Shown here piece after piece: positions 9,441-19,753 of a DNA stretch of 64,000 nucleotides (position 1 is its first letter; each line of letters opens with the position of its first letter). The notes under the pieces are model-generated. The model had not been told where the DNA came from, did not search any database, and saw only the letters and a program-made list of their open reading frames with translations. This DNA is from Gammaproteobacteria bacterium. Lineage in GTDB: Bacteria > Pseudomonadota > Gammaproteobacteria > SG8-11. Location of the stretch: NCBI GenBank assembly GCA_024641505.1, contig JAHECY010000221.1, positions 1 through 64,000 of the forward strand, in the 5' to 3' direction. Both the position numbers and the translations under genes were made by a program.

Positions 9441-10229
9441 ATGACATACGCGATTGCAGAAAAAATGAAACTCAATACTCTGGATCTTGAACAACGCATC
9501 AAGGACATGTATACCGATGTCGCCCAGAATCCTGAAGGTGAATACCATTTCGAGATGGGCCGCACGATGGCGGAGCGCTTGGGCTACAGCGCGTCGCTAC
9601 TCGATCAGATACCAGCCGCGGCCATCGCTTCGTTTGCCGGTGTTGGTTTTCATTTCGATCTGGCGGCAATCAATTCCGGTGAAAAGATCGTTGACCTGGG
9701 AAGCGGCTCCGGCATGGATAGTTTCTATGCGGCCCGGCTGGCAGGCGAAAACGGCAAAGTCACAGGCGTTGATATGACCGATGCGCAATTAGGAAAAGCA
9801 CGCACCTTGGCTGATAATGACGGTTTTACGTACATAGACTTTCGTGCCGGCTATATCGAAAACACCGGCATCGAGGCGCGCAGCGTCGACGCTGTTATCA
9901 GCAATGGCGTCATCAATTTGGTGCCTGATAAAGCGACGGTTTTTCAAGAAGCGGCACGCATCCTCAAGCCTGGTGGCCGTCTGGCTATTTCCGATATTGT
10001 CACCATGAAAACACTACCAGCCAATATCACATGCGATGCCGCCTTATGGGCTGCATGTATTGGCGGTGCGCTGAATATCCGGGACTATCTGGCTGCTCTT
10101 TCAGACGCAGGCTTGCAACTGTTCTATGTGAGGGAAAATCCGGAATATCGCTTCATTTCCGAAGGCGCGCAATGGGCCACGGAAAACTATGGAGTAAAAA
10201 GCATATCCTTGATTGCACATAAAGTTTGA
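9441..10229 (+). CDS. SAM-dependent methyltransferase, ArsM-like (paralogue 2)
   Basis: IVDLGSGSGMDSFYAARLAG, VISNGVINLVPDKATVFQEAARILKPGGRLAISDI. aggaggcaacATG Shine-Dalgarno. Confidence 0.88.
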   Translation: MTYAIAEKMKLNTLDLEQRIKDMYTDVAQNPEGEYHFEMGRTMAERLGYSASLLDQIPAAAIASFAGVGFHFDLAAINSGEKIVDLGSGSGMDSFYAARLAGENGKVTGVDMTDAQLGKARTLADNDGFTYIDFRAGYIENTGIEARSVDAVISNGVINLVPDKATVFQEAARILKPGGRLAISDIVTMKTLPANITCDAALWAACIGGALNIRDYLAALSDAGLQLFYVRENPEYRFISEGAQWATENYGVKSISLIAHKV

Positions 10230-10263
10230 TTTTCTTATATCCATGATTCTGAGGAGAAATAAC

Positions 10264-10629
10264 ATGAGCGATTCTACCAACTACATCTTCACCCTGACAA
10301 CATTTTCCCAGGATGCCGATCGCGTCGCCACGCCTTTGGTGTTGGCCAACAACGCGTTGGCCATGGGACATAATGCCTACCTATGGCTGACCATGGAAGG
10401 CGTCAAGCTGGCAATCACCAATGCCGCTGAAGTTCTGCAACCGGTCAGTTTCCCTAAGGTGAGCGAACTATTACAGACTTTTCTTGAAAACGGCGGCAGC
10501 ATTGGCGTCTGTCCACCCTGCGGCAAAACTCACGGCGTCAATGATGACAACATGGTAAGCGGTGCGCAGTGGCATGGTGCCAGCGCTTTTCTGGAAACCG
10601 CGAAGCATGGTCAAGTGTTTTCGTTTTAA
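10264..10629 (+). CDS. DsrE-like family protein
   Basis: YIFTLTTFSQDADRVATPLVLANNALAMGHNAYLWLTMEGVKLA ... GGSIGVCPPCGKTHG; DsrE/F-like fold with CPPC. Confidence 0.75.
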   Translation: MSDSTNYIFTLTTFSQDADRVATPLVLANNALAMGHNAYLWLTMEGVKLAITNAAEVLQPVSFPKVSELLQTFLENGGSIGVCPPCGKTHGVNDDNMVSGAQWHGASAFLETAKHGQVFSF

Positions 10630-10634
10630 TGGAT

Positions 10635-10667
10635 ATGGCCGGATGGGTGTGTATCCGGCCATTTTTT
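10635..10667 (+). terminator. Rho-independent terminator of the methyltransferase-DsrE operon
   Basis: atggccggat gggtgtgt atccggccat followed by TTTTT. Confidence 0.88.
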
Positions 10668-10989
10668 AACATTTGTCAGCGCAGAACTCATATCGCGCAC
10701 AGTGTGCGTCCTGGCGCAACAAAATACCCAGTATTTGGTAACGGCCTATGGAACTTCATCATTGATGGTTATTCGGAATGTTAAGATCAGACTGTATCTT
10801 TTTAATAAATCGGTATGCCGTAATCCTCATTAATTCTTGAGATACGGAAGAAAATGCCGTTAACTTTAAGATTAATTGAAAAATCCTGTAATCCTTGATT
10901 ATCATGCTGGTATTGGGCTTGTAAGATACAAATTATTATACCGTAACCCCGCCCGCATCAGGCCGCGTGTTGCTACAGTAGATCTCCAT

Positions 10990-12447
10990 ATGAAATTTAG
11001 CATTAAAACAAAAGTTGTATTTCCGCTGCTGTTGATGACCCTCATAATGAGTTCTCTGGTCGGTTTTGCATGGTATGCGCTCAATGAAACAACCCATCTC
11101 AACGCTAGTCTTGCCAACCGATTCGATGAAATTGAGGAAGTAAGAAAAATTGAATTATTGTTCAGCAATCTGATTTACCCTCATCTTGAATACATTACCA
11201 ATGGTTCCAGCGAAGCCAGTAAGCAGGCGCATCAAATAATCCATGAGGCGGAGCATATTGTCGATGATCTAAATGCGATGACCAGCGTCACTAAAGAAGA
11301 ACGCAATTTGACTCTGTTACTGGCAAATGAGATCAAGAATATTGAATTATTGTCGGAGAAGATTTTGCACACGGATGCCAGTACCGCCTTGAAATTTCAT
11401 CAGATGTATTTTGAAAAAGGCCCGGCAGGTGATACCCATTACATCCATGAGCGCGAAAACAATTCATTTTCTGCCAGTGCGACGCATGAACATAAGAATG
11501 AATCATCGCCCACCGGCGTGACACATGAACCCAATGACATTCTAAAATTGTTAAATAAGATTTCCCGCGAACACATCGCAAATGTACGTAATGTCCTGGC
11601 TGCATGGCACCTCAACGAAGCGCGGAATGTCGATGAACTCGCTGAAGAAACTCAGGTACAGTTGCAGTTGTTTTCCGGTTGGGTGTTGGCTTTCGCGGGG
11701 CTGCTGGTGTCCGTGGTGATTTTTGCCATGTGGCTTAACAATCGCGTATTGATTCGTCCGGTCATTTCCCTGAGTCGGTCGACTAATCAACTCGCTACCG
11801 GTGATCTCACCCAAAGGGCGGAAGTATATTCAGAAGACGAACTGGGTAGTCTGGCACGCACTATCAACCAGATGGCCGCATCGTTGGACAGTCTTTACGG
11901 TCAGATGGCTGCCATGGCGCGCACGGATCAATTGACGGGGCTGGTCAATCGCCACGGTCTTATGGATATTCTCACCCGTGAATGCGGTAGCGCCAAACGG
12001 TATGGCAGCGCACTATCGGTATTAATGATTGACATCGATCACTTTAAACAAATAAATGACAACTATGGCCATACCGTGGGCGATATCGTGATTCGCGTGA
12101 TTGCCGATGTGTGTCGCGAAGTATTCAGAAATATCGATTTCAGTATTCGGTACGGTGGCGAGGAATTCATGATCATCATGCCCCAGACTCCAGTAAAAAA
12201 AGCCATGATCGCAGCAGAACGTTATCGATCCGCCATTGCATGCCGAAACATCAAAGTCGAAGGACATAACCTAAAGGTTACGGTTAGTATCGGCGTGGCT
12301 CGGTTTGATAACGCCGATGCTGCCGATAATATGGTGATTATTCATGCCGATCAGGCTTTGTATGAGGCCAAACAAGACGGCCGTAATCTGGTTAAATGCT
12401 ATAACTGCGATCCAATGCCGGGACAGGAAACCGTTAAACCAGAGTGA
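10990..12447 (+). CDS. Membrane diguanylate cyclase (TM sensor-HAMP-GGDEF)
   Basis: VLIRPVISLSRSTNQLATGDLTQRAEV (HAMP); DIDHFKQINDNYGHTVGD ... RYGGEEF; RNID I-site five residues before GGEEF. Confidence 0.9.
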   Translation: MKFSIKTKVVFPLLLMTLIMSSLVGFAWYALNETTHLNASLANRFDEIEEVRKIELLFSNLIYPHLEYITNGSSEASKQAHQIIHEAEHIVDDLNAMTSVTKEERNLTLLLANEIKNIELLSEKILHTDASTALKFHQMYFEKGPAGDTHYIHERENNSFSASATHEHKNESSPTGVTHEPNDILKLLNKISREHIANVRNVLAAWHLNEARNVDELAEETQVQLQLFSGWVLAFAGLLVSVVIFAMWLNNRVLIRPVISLSRSTNQLATGDLTQRAEVYSEDELGSLARTINQMAASLDSLYGQMAAMARTDQLTGLVNRHGLMDILTRECGSAKRYGSALSVLMIDIDHFKQINDNYGHTVGDIVIRVIADVCREVFRNIDFSIRYGGEEFMIIMPQTPVKKAMIAAERYRSAIACRNIKVEGHNLKVTVSIGVARFDNADAADNMVIIHADQALYEAKQDGRNLVKCYNCDPMPGQETVKPE

Positions 12448-12793
12448 ATTGCGATGCGGGTTCCTTTCATGTTCTTTCATCGTTGGCGAATAAAAAAACT
12501 TTTGTTGGACAGGTAATCGACAATGTAGTGACAGTGGATAAATCAGATAAGTTAACACGGCGTTCCGGGGCAGGATTGAAAGCAGGCATGTTACTTGAGT
12601 TTCATCACCTCGTTTGAAGCTGCGGATATCCTCAACGGCAGGGCAATATAGTACCACATGCCTGTACCACGCATTCGTAATGCGTAACTAAACGTTGTTT
12701 CTGCGTCTGCCTTCCGGATCATTTGTCCTCACCGGTTACGGATAGGATCACGAGCACAATAATTCAGCAAGCCAGTGGAACGGTCGTCGTGAA

Positions 12794-14908
12794 TTATGCC
12801 TGTGCCCGACGAGGTAGTTGACAAAATAAATTCGTGGGTATTCTGATGAAAAATGTTGCACCTTCGTTTCTGGTGCTATGACATTCTATGGTTCCACCTA
12901 GCGTTTGATTGACCAGGTTAAAGACAATATGCATGCCCAGGCCTGTGCCTCCACGGCTGCGGCGCGTGGTAAAAAAGGGTTCGAATACTTTTTTCACTGT
13001 TGACGGCTCCATGCCTATGCCATCGTCATGGTATTTGAAATTTATCCATTCTGAGTCGCTGGCGTCAATGGTGATGCTGATGACGCCGTTTTTCAGATCT
13101 TCGAAGCCATGAATAATTGAGTTCATTATCAAATTGGTGATGACTTGTGATATTGCTCCTGGGTGGGAGTAAAGTTCGATATTATCAGGACAGCTAATGT
13201 TTACGACATGCGCACCGGACTTCAATTTAGGTTGAAGACTTTGCGTTATTTTCACTAAATAGCTAAGGAGGTTGAATTTTCGTATTTCACCATTGGTTTG
13301 ATCCACCGCCACTTGTTTAAAACTGCGCACCAGATTGGCTGCACGTAATAAATTATGTTGAACAATCTGACTCAGCTCTATGGAGGATTTAAGCATCGAC
13401 TCGAAATCGTCCCGGGTCAATTGGTTTGATCCATATATTTTGTAGTATTTTTCGAGTTGTGTTTCCAGATGGGATATCGCTGTGACGCCCACACCCAACG
13501 GCGTGTTGATTTCGTGAGCTACACCAGCGACTAAACCGCCAAGCGACGCCATTTTTTCCGATTGCACGAGTTGTGTTTGGGTTTCCTTGAGTTGCTGCAA
13601 GGAAATCTGCAAGTGGTCATTGGCTGTTTTCAGCTCACTGGTACGTTTTTCAACCCGCTGTTCCAGCTCTTCATTGAGTCGCTTAATGATTTCTGCCGAT
13701 TTCTTATGTTCGGTAATGTCTTGTATCGCGCCAATCAACCGTATTGGATTTCCTTTGGCGTCACGATATACCTTGCCACGTTCGTTAACAAACCGAATCT
13801 CGCCATTCGGTCTGAGTACACGGTGATCAATGTCATATGGAATGTCTTCATCCGCCACCGATTTGTTGATCGCCTTGACTACCAGTTCCTGGTCATCCGG
13901 GTGTATATACTCGAGAAACGCTTCATATGTCGCGCCAAATTCTTGTGGATGTAAGCCGAAGATGCGGTAAATTTCATCGGACCAGTGCTGGGTATTGGTG
14001 GTAAAATTCCAGTCCCAACTGCCAATATGGGCGATCAATTGCGCCCGTTCCAGTGTCTCCTGGCTGCGCGCCAATTCCGCTTCAACTTCCTTACGCTTGC
14101 TAATGTCCTGAAAAGTAACGACCGCGCCAACAATTAGACCTCCCTGTTTTACAGGGTATGCGGTATATTCCACTGGAAATGAACTACCATCACGGTGGAA
14201 GAATACCTCATCATCACGGTGCATTTGTTCACCACCGATACACGTTTGATAGACAAGCGATTCCTCATATGGGTAGGGGCTGCCGTCAGCGTGGCTATGA
14301 TGAATTAGTTGATGCATGTTCTTACCGAGCATTTCCCCAGTATCGCTAAAACCCAATAGCCTCAGGCAGGCAGCGTTTAAAAATGTGGCGTGACCCTGGG
14401 TGTCAATCCCATACACGGCTTCTCCAGCCGAATCCAGCAATAATCTCACCTGTTTTTCGCTGTCGATCAAGGCGTTTTCAACCTGGCGACGCTCTCTAAT
14501 CTCTCGCTCAAGTTGGGAAATCTTGTTGTTTAACGCGATAAATTGACCGGTTTGTTTTATCTTCTCCTTGCTGCGCAGCATGATTAGCGCTGGGCTATCA
14601 ACGGAACGTGGTCTGAGCAGGTTGCCATGGCAGTAGAATTCGATAGAGCTGCCATCACCTCGGTATATATTCAGGGTTGCCGGTACCGGTTGACGGCTGG
14701 CGGACCAATTGCGCATGACGTTTCTCAATTTTTCATGCTGTGTGTCACAGATCATTTCCTGTAACTGTTTACCCTGCATTTGTTTCAGGCTCATTCCAAA
14801 CAATTTACACGCCGTGGGATTGGCAGCGAGTATCTTTCCATGGGTAGTCAAGAGACAAACGGACTCGCTGACAGTCTGGGTAATGGTCAAAAAATCGGTT
14901 GGCGTCAT
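12794..14908 (-). CDS. Multi-PAS sensor histidine kinase
   Basis: Three PAS/PAC segments, SEKMASLGGLVAGVAHEINTPLGV H-box, GRGGTGLGMHIVFNLV-type ATPase (RSRGGTGLGMHIVFNL). Confidence 0.9.
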   Translation of the reverse strand: MTPTDFLTITQTVSESVCLLTTHGKILAANPTACKLFGMSLKQMQGKQLQEMICDTQHEKLRNVMRNWSASRQPVPATLNIYRGDGSSIEFYCHGNLLRPRSVDSPALIMLRSKEKIKQTGQFIALNNKISQLEREIRERRQVENALIDSEKQVRLLLDSAGEAVYGIDTQGHATFLNAACLRLLGFSDTGEMLGKNMHQLIHHSHADGSPYPYEESLVYQTCIGGEQMHRDDEVFFHRDGSSFPVEYTAYPVKQGGLIVGAVVTFQDISKRKEVEAELARSQETLERAQLIAHIGSWDWNFTTNTQHWSDEIYRIFGLHPQEFGATYEAFLEYIHPDDQELVVKAINKSVADEDIPYDIDHRVLRPNGEIRFVNERGKVYRDAKGNPIRLIGAIQDITEHKKSAEIIKRLNEELEQRVEKRTSELKTANDHLQISLQQLKETQTQLVQSEKMASLGGLVAGVAHEINTPLGVGVTAISHLETQLEKYYKIYGSNQLTRDDFESMLKSSIELSQIVQHNLLRAANLVRSFKQVAVDQTNGEIRKFNLLSYLVKITQSLQPKLKSGAHVVNISCPDNIELYSHPGAISQVITNLIMNSIIHGFEDLKNGVISITIDASDSEWINFKYHDDGIGMEPSTVKKVFEPFFTTRRSRGGTGLGMHIVFNLVNQTLGGTIECHSTRNEGATFFIRIPTNLFCQLPRRAQA

Positions 14909-15451
14909 TTATTCCGCCGTCTGGAAATATTCACGGCCACTACCAGCTTGGGAAGTTTCATTTTCCTTCAGATAAACTATGACTTTGCAACCACTATCGC
15001 CGGCGGCGAGAGTCTCCTGCAAGTCAATTTTGGCGTAGCCGGTGTTTTCCGCGACGATGGTACCGAAGACATTGGAAGTCATCATGCAAAGCGAGGGTCG
15101 GTCGATCACTTTCTCACCGAAAGGGCAAGCCCGGTTACCAAAGACGATTTTGTTTTCATCAGCCTCAATCACGTAGAAGTCACCCTGAATACGTTGTTTG
15201 AGATCCAGCAAAACCTGACTTACCTGTTGAATATCCAAATTAGAAACTTGCAATGCCTGTTTGTAACTATTATTGATCTGATGCCCCATGTTTTGACCGA
15301 CGATACTGATAAATCCTTCCGCTTCCTCAAGCCCTACCACATCCTGCAACAGACCCGATAGTTCACGAATTAGGTTACGGCAAAACCCATCCCGTTCGAG
15401 CTGAACATTCAGTTTGGCGACTGATGTTTCTTTAAGTTGAACTTGTGACAT
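14909..15451 (-). CDS. MetOD1 (methanogen output domain 1)-like sensory protein
   Basis: NRACPFGEKVIDRPSLCMMTSNVFGTIVAENTGYAKIDLQETLAAGDSGCKVIVYL; stop codon abuts the kinase start codon. Confidence 0.65.
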   Translation of the reverse strand: MSQVQLKETSVAKLNVQLERDGFCRNLIRELSGLLQDVVGLEEAEGFISIVGQNMGHQINNSYKQALQVSNLDIQQVSQVLLDLKQRIQGDFYVIEADENKIVFGNRACPFGEKVIDRPSLCMMTSNVFGTIVAENTGYAKIDLQETLAAGDSGCKVIVYLKENETSQAGSGREYFQTAE

Positions 15452-16318
15452 ACCGCATCTCCCTTTATTGTAAATCAAGAAAAGTCCATTGGTCATCGTC
15501 ACAGATGAACCGCTGGGGAACATAAGATCGACTCGTTTAAACGACCATTGCATAACATGCGTAAAACATTGAGTTATGAATGACTTCCAATAGTTAGTTT
15601 TCGTTCTTTTACCGGATATCTGCAACAGAGTTAACAATTGTTAGCAATTCATGATGGCGAACAAATTTATGGAGAAAGTCATTGTTAATAGCGGTAATAC
15701 AGGTTGTAACAATCGAAAGAAGTTCTGACGGTTTTATCGGGTTCGATATTGGATTCTAACCGGGTACAGTGGTGAACAGCATCGGAGAAATTCATACCGT
15801 ACTGGTTATCGGCGGCGATTTTTACATTCTCGCATGCCGTACAGGTCCTTGTTGTTTTTGTTGGTCAGGGGCGTGAGGCGAAACTGGGGGATTAAGTAGA
15901 TTCTAGATAATTGAGTAAATATCAAAAAAAACAAACGGTTATAGGGCGATTTTGCGCCATAGTCCCGGTCAATGAAGTGTTGGCGTGCGTTGTTTACGGT
16001 CGGCTTCCGTAATTCCGAATAAGATTTGCGAGGTATCCCAATATTGCACACGTATTGTGCGACCGTTTCCGCGCTTGATTCCAAAGGTGCCACAGCAAGA
16101 CAGGGTTTGGTCAGTCCATGCAAATATCTGAGTTGCCATACGTTTTTACACTAAGTAATGCCATACGGGCCGATACAGGTGGGATAGTTGCAACGACAAG
16201 GACGTGAACTCGTTACAAACGTAAGGGACGTTGTCAGTGGTAGTGTGCAAACACCTTCACAGTTGCGGAGCGAGCTGCTGAATATTGAACGAACTCATTC
16301 ACCAATGGAGAATCCACC

Positions 16319-17403
16319 ATGCGGTTGACCATTCAAGGGAAAATCGCCCTGCTTGTTTCCGTAACTATCTTGGTATTATTGATTATAACAACCATGCTGA
16401 ATTACCAGGGCCAGACTAACACGCTCGAATCTTTCAGCCATGAACGTGCGCAGTCATTTAACAAGGTGTTCTGGGACAAGATGGATTCCGACGCAGCTGC
16501 CCTGGAGAAACTGCTGTCGGTCCTGACAAAAAATACAGCTTTAGTCGAAGCTTTTTCAAAGCCGTAATCGCCCGCAATTACTCGCGGACGCCAGTCCTAT
16601 CTTCTCGGATATCAAACAACAGTTCGATATTACCCACTTTTATTTCATTGACCCTGATGGCCGAGTCTTCCTGCGTGTGCACAATCCACCATCGCAAGGC
16701 GATGTTCTGACACGAGCCACCTACTTGCAGGCAAAATATTCCGGGAAGAAACGCGACCGATTAAAAAAGCGGCGGCGCGCATGGAAATCATTTCAAAGGG
16801 CGATCTTTCAGAGCGCCGGGTGATCACGTCGAATGACGAAATTGCCGATCTGTGCCAGAACGTAAACAAGTTACTGACCAATACCGTAAGTGCCATTCAG
16901 CGGGTGATCGACCCCAGCACCACGTGGAAACCGTTTCCGCCATGCGCAGTATCGCTAATAAGATTAACCTGATTGAGGACATTGCGTATAAAACCAACTT
17001 GCTGGCATTGAATACCGCCATTGAGGCGGCTCGTGCAGGCGAACACGGTAAAGGCTTTGCAGTGGTTGCCGAGGAAGTGCGCAAACTCGCAGAACGCAGC
17101 CAGGTTGCAGCAGCGCAAATTAGTGAGGAATCCGGGCACAGCGTTCGAATTTCCGAACAAGCGGGTAGCATGATTTCCGATCTGGTCCCTAAAATTCTGG
17201 AAACCGCCGCACTGGTGCAGGAAATTACCGCCGCTTCCGATGAGCTGTCTTCTGGCGTGCAACAGGTTAACCATGCCATAGCCGCATTGGACAAGAACGC
17301 GCAACAGACAGCCAGCTCCTCAGAACAACTGGCTGCCACCGCCGAAGAGCTTCGCAATCAGTCGATGCTGTTAAAACAGGCTGTTGGCTATTTCAAGTTA
17401 TAG
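16319..17403 (+). pseudogene. Decayed methyl-accepting chemotaxis protein with frameshifts and a truncated sensor domain
   Basis: N-terminal TM/sensor ORF (16319-16567), then a sensor fragment FDITHFYFIDPDGRVFLRVHNPPSQGD, HAMP EETRPIKKAAARMEIISKGDLSERR in another frame, then intact MCP signalling region [45 protein letters not shown] (16852-17403). Confidence 0.85.
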
Positions 17404-17509
17404 TCTCTGTTCACGCTGTGAGGATCAACCGGCGATTACGGTTGGGGGCTGCAGTTGCAGTAGACGTGGTGTGATTGCGTGGTTCTGGTGGAAGGAATGA
17501 AATAGTGCG

Positions 17510-19753
17510 CTATACCACTTCAACAACAGTCGCCGGCCGGTCTTCCGGAATCCATAACACCATGTTGGTGCCCTTGCCGATCTCGGTATGCACTTCGATA
17601 TCTCCACCATGCTGCTTCATGATCTGTCTGACTGTGGGCAGCCCCAGCCCAACACCAAATCCCTTCGTCGAAAAAAGTGGTTCGAAAATATTGGGTAATA
17701 CATCGACGGGTATGCCGTCGCCATTATCGGTAACAATGATTTCCAAGCGTCCATTTTTGGCACGGGACGTGACACGTAGTTCAGCGCCATGTTTCACACT
17801 ATGGTCCCCTTCCGGTGTCTGCATGGCATGGCAGGCATTTTCCAGTATATTGATCAAGGCGCGACGCATGCGTCTCGGATCCAGATATGCTTTGGTTAGG
17901 CCAAGATTCAGTTCGCGCCGCACCTGAATAGTCTCAGGTATCAGTTCTTCATCCAGAATCTCATTGATGAAATCGTCCACTACGACCGATTCTCCCTCCA
18001 TTTCCCGTACCCGAGTAAAATCCAGTAATTCGTCCACGATGTGATCACAGCGCCCGATGTTGCGATCAATGCGATCGATGGCCGTTACCAGGCGAGAATC
18101 TGCGTCCGTCAAACCCCTGCGGACCAGATATAGCGAACTTTTAATGGCAGCAAGTGGATTACGTAGCTCATGACTGACCGTGGCGGTCAATTGCCCAAGC
18201 GTGGCGAGGCGTTGTTTTTTTAGCAGGTCAGCCTGAGCCTTCTGAAGCTCGCTAGTTTGTTCTGCCACCAATTCCTCCAGATGATCTCGGTACTGCATCA
18301 ATTTCTTTTCGGACTCCTTGCGTTCGCTGATATCACGAATAATTCCGACAAACCCGAATACTTCCCGCGTGGAAGACACGATTCTGGTTCCCAAGGTCTC
18401 GCCCCAGAATACTGAGCCATCTTTACGGCGATATTCGATCCCGTAGGGAAGTGGATTGCCGCTGGCGTCGAAATTAAAACGCTCCCGGGAAGTTTGCTCG
18501 TAGTCTTCCGAATGCGCATAAATTACTTCCGTATTCTTCCCCAAAAGTTCGTTGAGCTCGTATCCGAACATGTCTCTGACCGCCGGGTTTAACAATGATA
18601 TCGTCCTGTCGATATCAGCGACCACTACGGCATCGGAGATGGATTCGAATATCGCCTGAAAACGGGCCTTGCTGGTTTCCAGTTCCTTGCGGGCTCGCTT
18701 TTGTTCGGTAATGTCGCGCACAATCGCCACAAAGCGTGGTTCCTCACCGGCGGGAGCAATATATTGCAGGGAAATTTCCACCGGAATATCCTGGCCGTTC
18801 TTATGGCGATGTAAGGTTGCAAAATGTAGGATCGGCACAGATCCATCTATCAAGGGTTGCATGAGTTTCCGAAAGGACGTTTCATCGTATTCAGGCTTTA
18901 TATCCGTGGGTTTCATGGACAGCAATTCATCCTGGGTGTAACCCACCTGTTGAATGGCGCCGGTGTTGACATAAAAGAAATATAGTGTGTCAGGATGAAA
19001 CATGAATACACAATCCAGCGTCAAATCCAGAGTGTTTTTAAATTGATGCAGTCCCTGTGTTGCTTGTTTGCGCTCAATTTGCATTACCGTAAAGGCGTCG
19101 ACAAGGGCCTTGATTTCATTTTTACTGCCGGTTGTGGCATCCTGCGGCATCGTCTTATTGGTGTGGGCGCGCAGTTGTTGTGTTATGTCTTGCAACGGCC
19201 TGACCAACCTGCGCCCGAGCAGCAGGCTCACCAGAATCGCCAGCAAGGTTAGAATTGACAGCGGTAAAATCATGGTCCGGCCCAGGTGCCGCGCTGCTTC
19301 CTGGGTCAAGCCACCGTCCACGCCAAGGTAAAGTCTGGCATCCATCCCTTCGATGATGGGTTTGGAAATCAGAATAATGGGATGGCCATTCAAGACAACA
19401 ATGTGGTCCTGATCCAGATCCGGTTGGCCGATTTTCGCGATCAGCGGCTCAGGGAACCCGTCTTTAAAAGTATGGACAAAAATATGACCGCTGAAATCCA
19501 CGATGAATGCACAACACAAAGTGGAGCTTCGGCTGGTGATGGTATTCAAAGTTTGTTTAGCTTCAATTGCATTGTGATCAATGGTGGCCAATGCCAAGCT
19601 TTCACCTAATGAGGACGCCAGTAAATTGCCCCAGTTCAGTGACAGGTCATTCAGTTCATTGGTGGCAATTCTGTTGCTTATCCAGAGTGCGCTGATGCCC
19701 AGAATAAATGCGATCAAAGCGACAAGCAAACCAAGTCGCGTAACCAGTGTCAT
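17510..19753 (-). CDS. Membrane sensor histidine kinase with HAMP and two PAS domains
   Basis: N-terminal TM sensor, PAS/PAC x2, LATLGQLTATVSHELRNPLAAIKSSLYLVRRG, FGVGLGLPTVRQIMKQHGG. Confidence 0.92.
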   Translation of the reverse strand: MTLVTRLGLLVALIAFILGISALWISNRIATNELNDLSLNWGNLLASSLGESLALATIDHNAIEAKQTLNTITSRSSTLCCAFIVDFSGHIFVHTFKDGFPEPLIAKIGQPDLDQDHIVVLNGHPIILISKPIIEGMDARLYLGVDGGLTQEAARHLGRTMILPLSILTLLAILVSLLLGRRLVRPLQDITQQLRAHTNKTMPQDATTGSKNEIKALVDAFTVMQIERKQATQGLHQFKNTLDLTLDCVFMFHPDTLYFFYVNTGAIQQVGYTQDELLSMKPTDIKPEYDETSFRKLMQPLIDGSVPILHFATLHRHKNGQDIPVEISLQYIAPAGEEPRFVAIVRDITEQKRARKELETSKARFQAIFESISDAVVVADIDRTISLLNPAVRDMFGYELNELLGKNTEVIYAHSEDYEQTSRERFNFDASGNPLPYGIEYRRKDGSVFWGETLGTRIVSSTREVFGFVGIIRDISERKESEKKLMQYRDHLEELVAEQTSELQKAQADLLKKQRLATLGQLTATVSHELRNPLAAIKSSLYLVRRGLTDADSRLVTAIDRIDRNIGRCDHIVDELLDFTRVREMEGESVVVDDFINEILDEELIPETIQVRRELNLGLTKAYLDPRRMRRALINILENACHAMQTPEGDHSVKHGAELRVTSRAKNGRLEIIVTDNGDGIPVDVLPNIFEPLFSTKGFGVGLGLPTVRQIMKQHGGDIEVHTEIGKGTNMVLWIPEDRPATVVEVV

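Noticed and set aside
9441-10229. Naming the methyltransferase arsM
   Set aside because: The SNC cysteine is replaced by Gly, so arsenite methylation is not supported.
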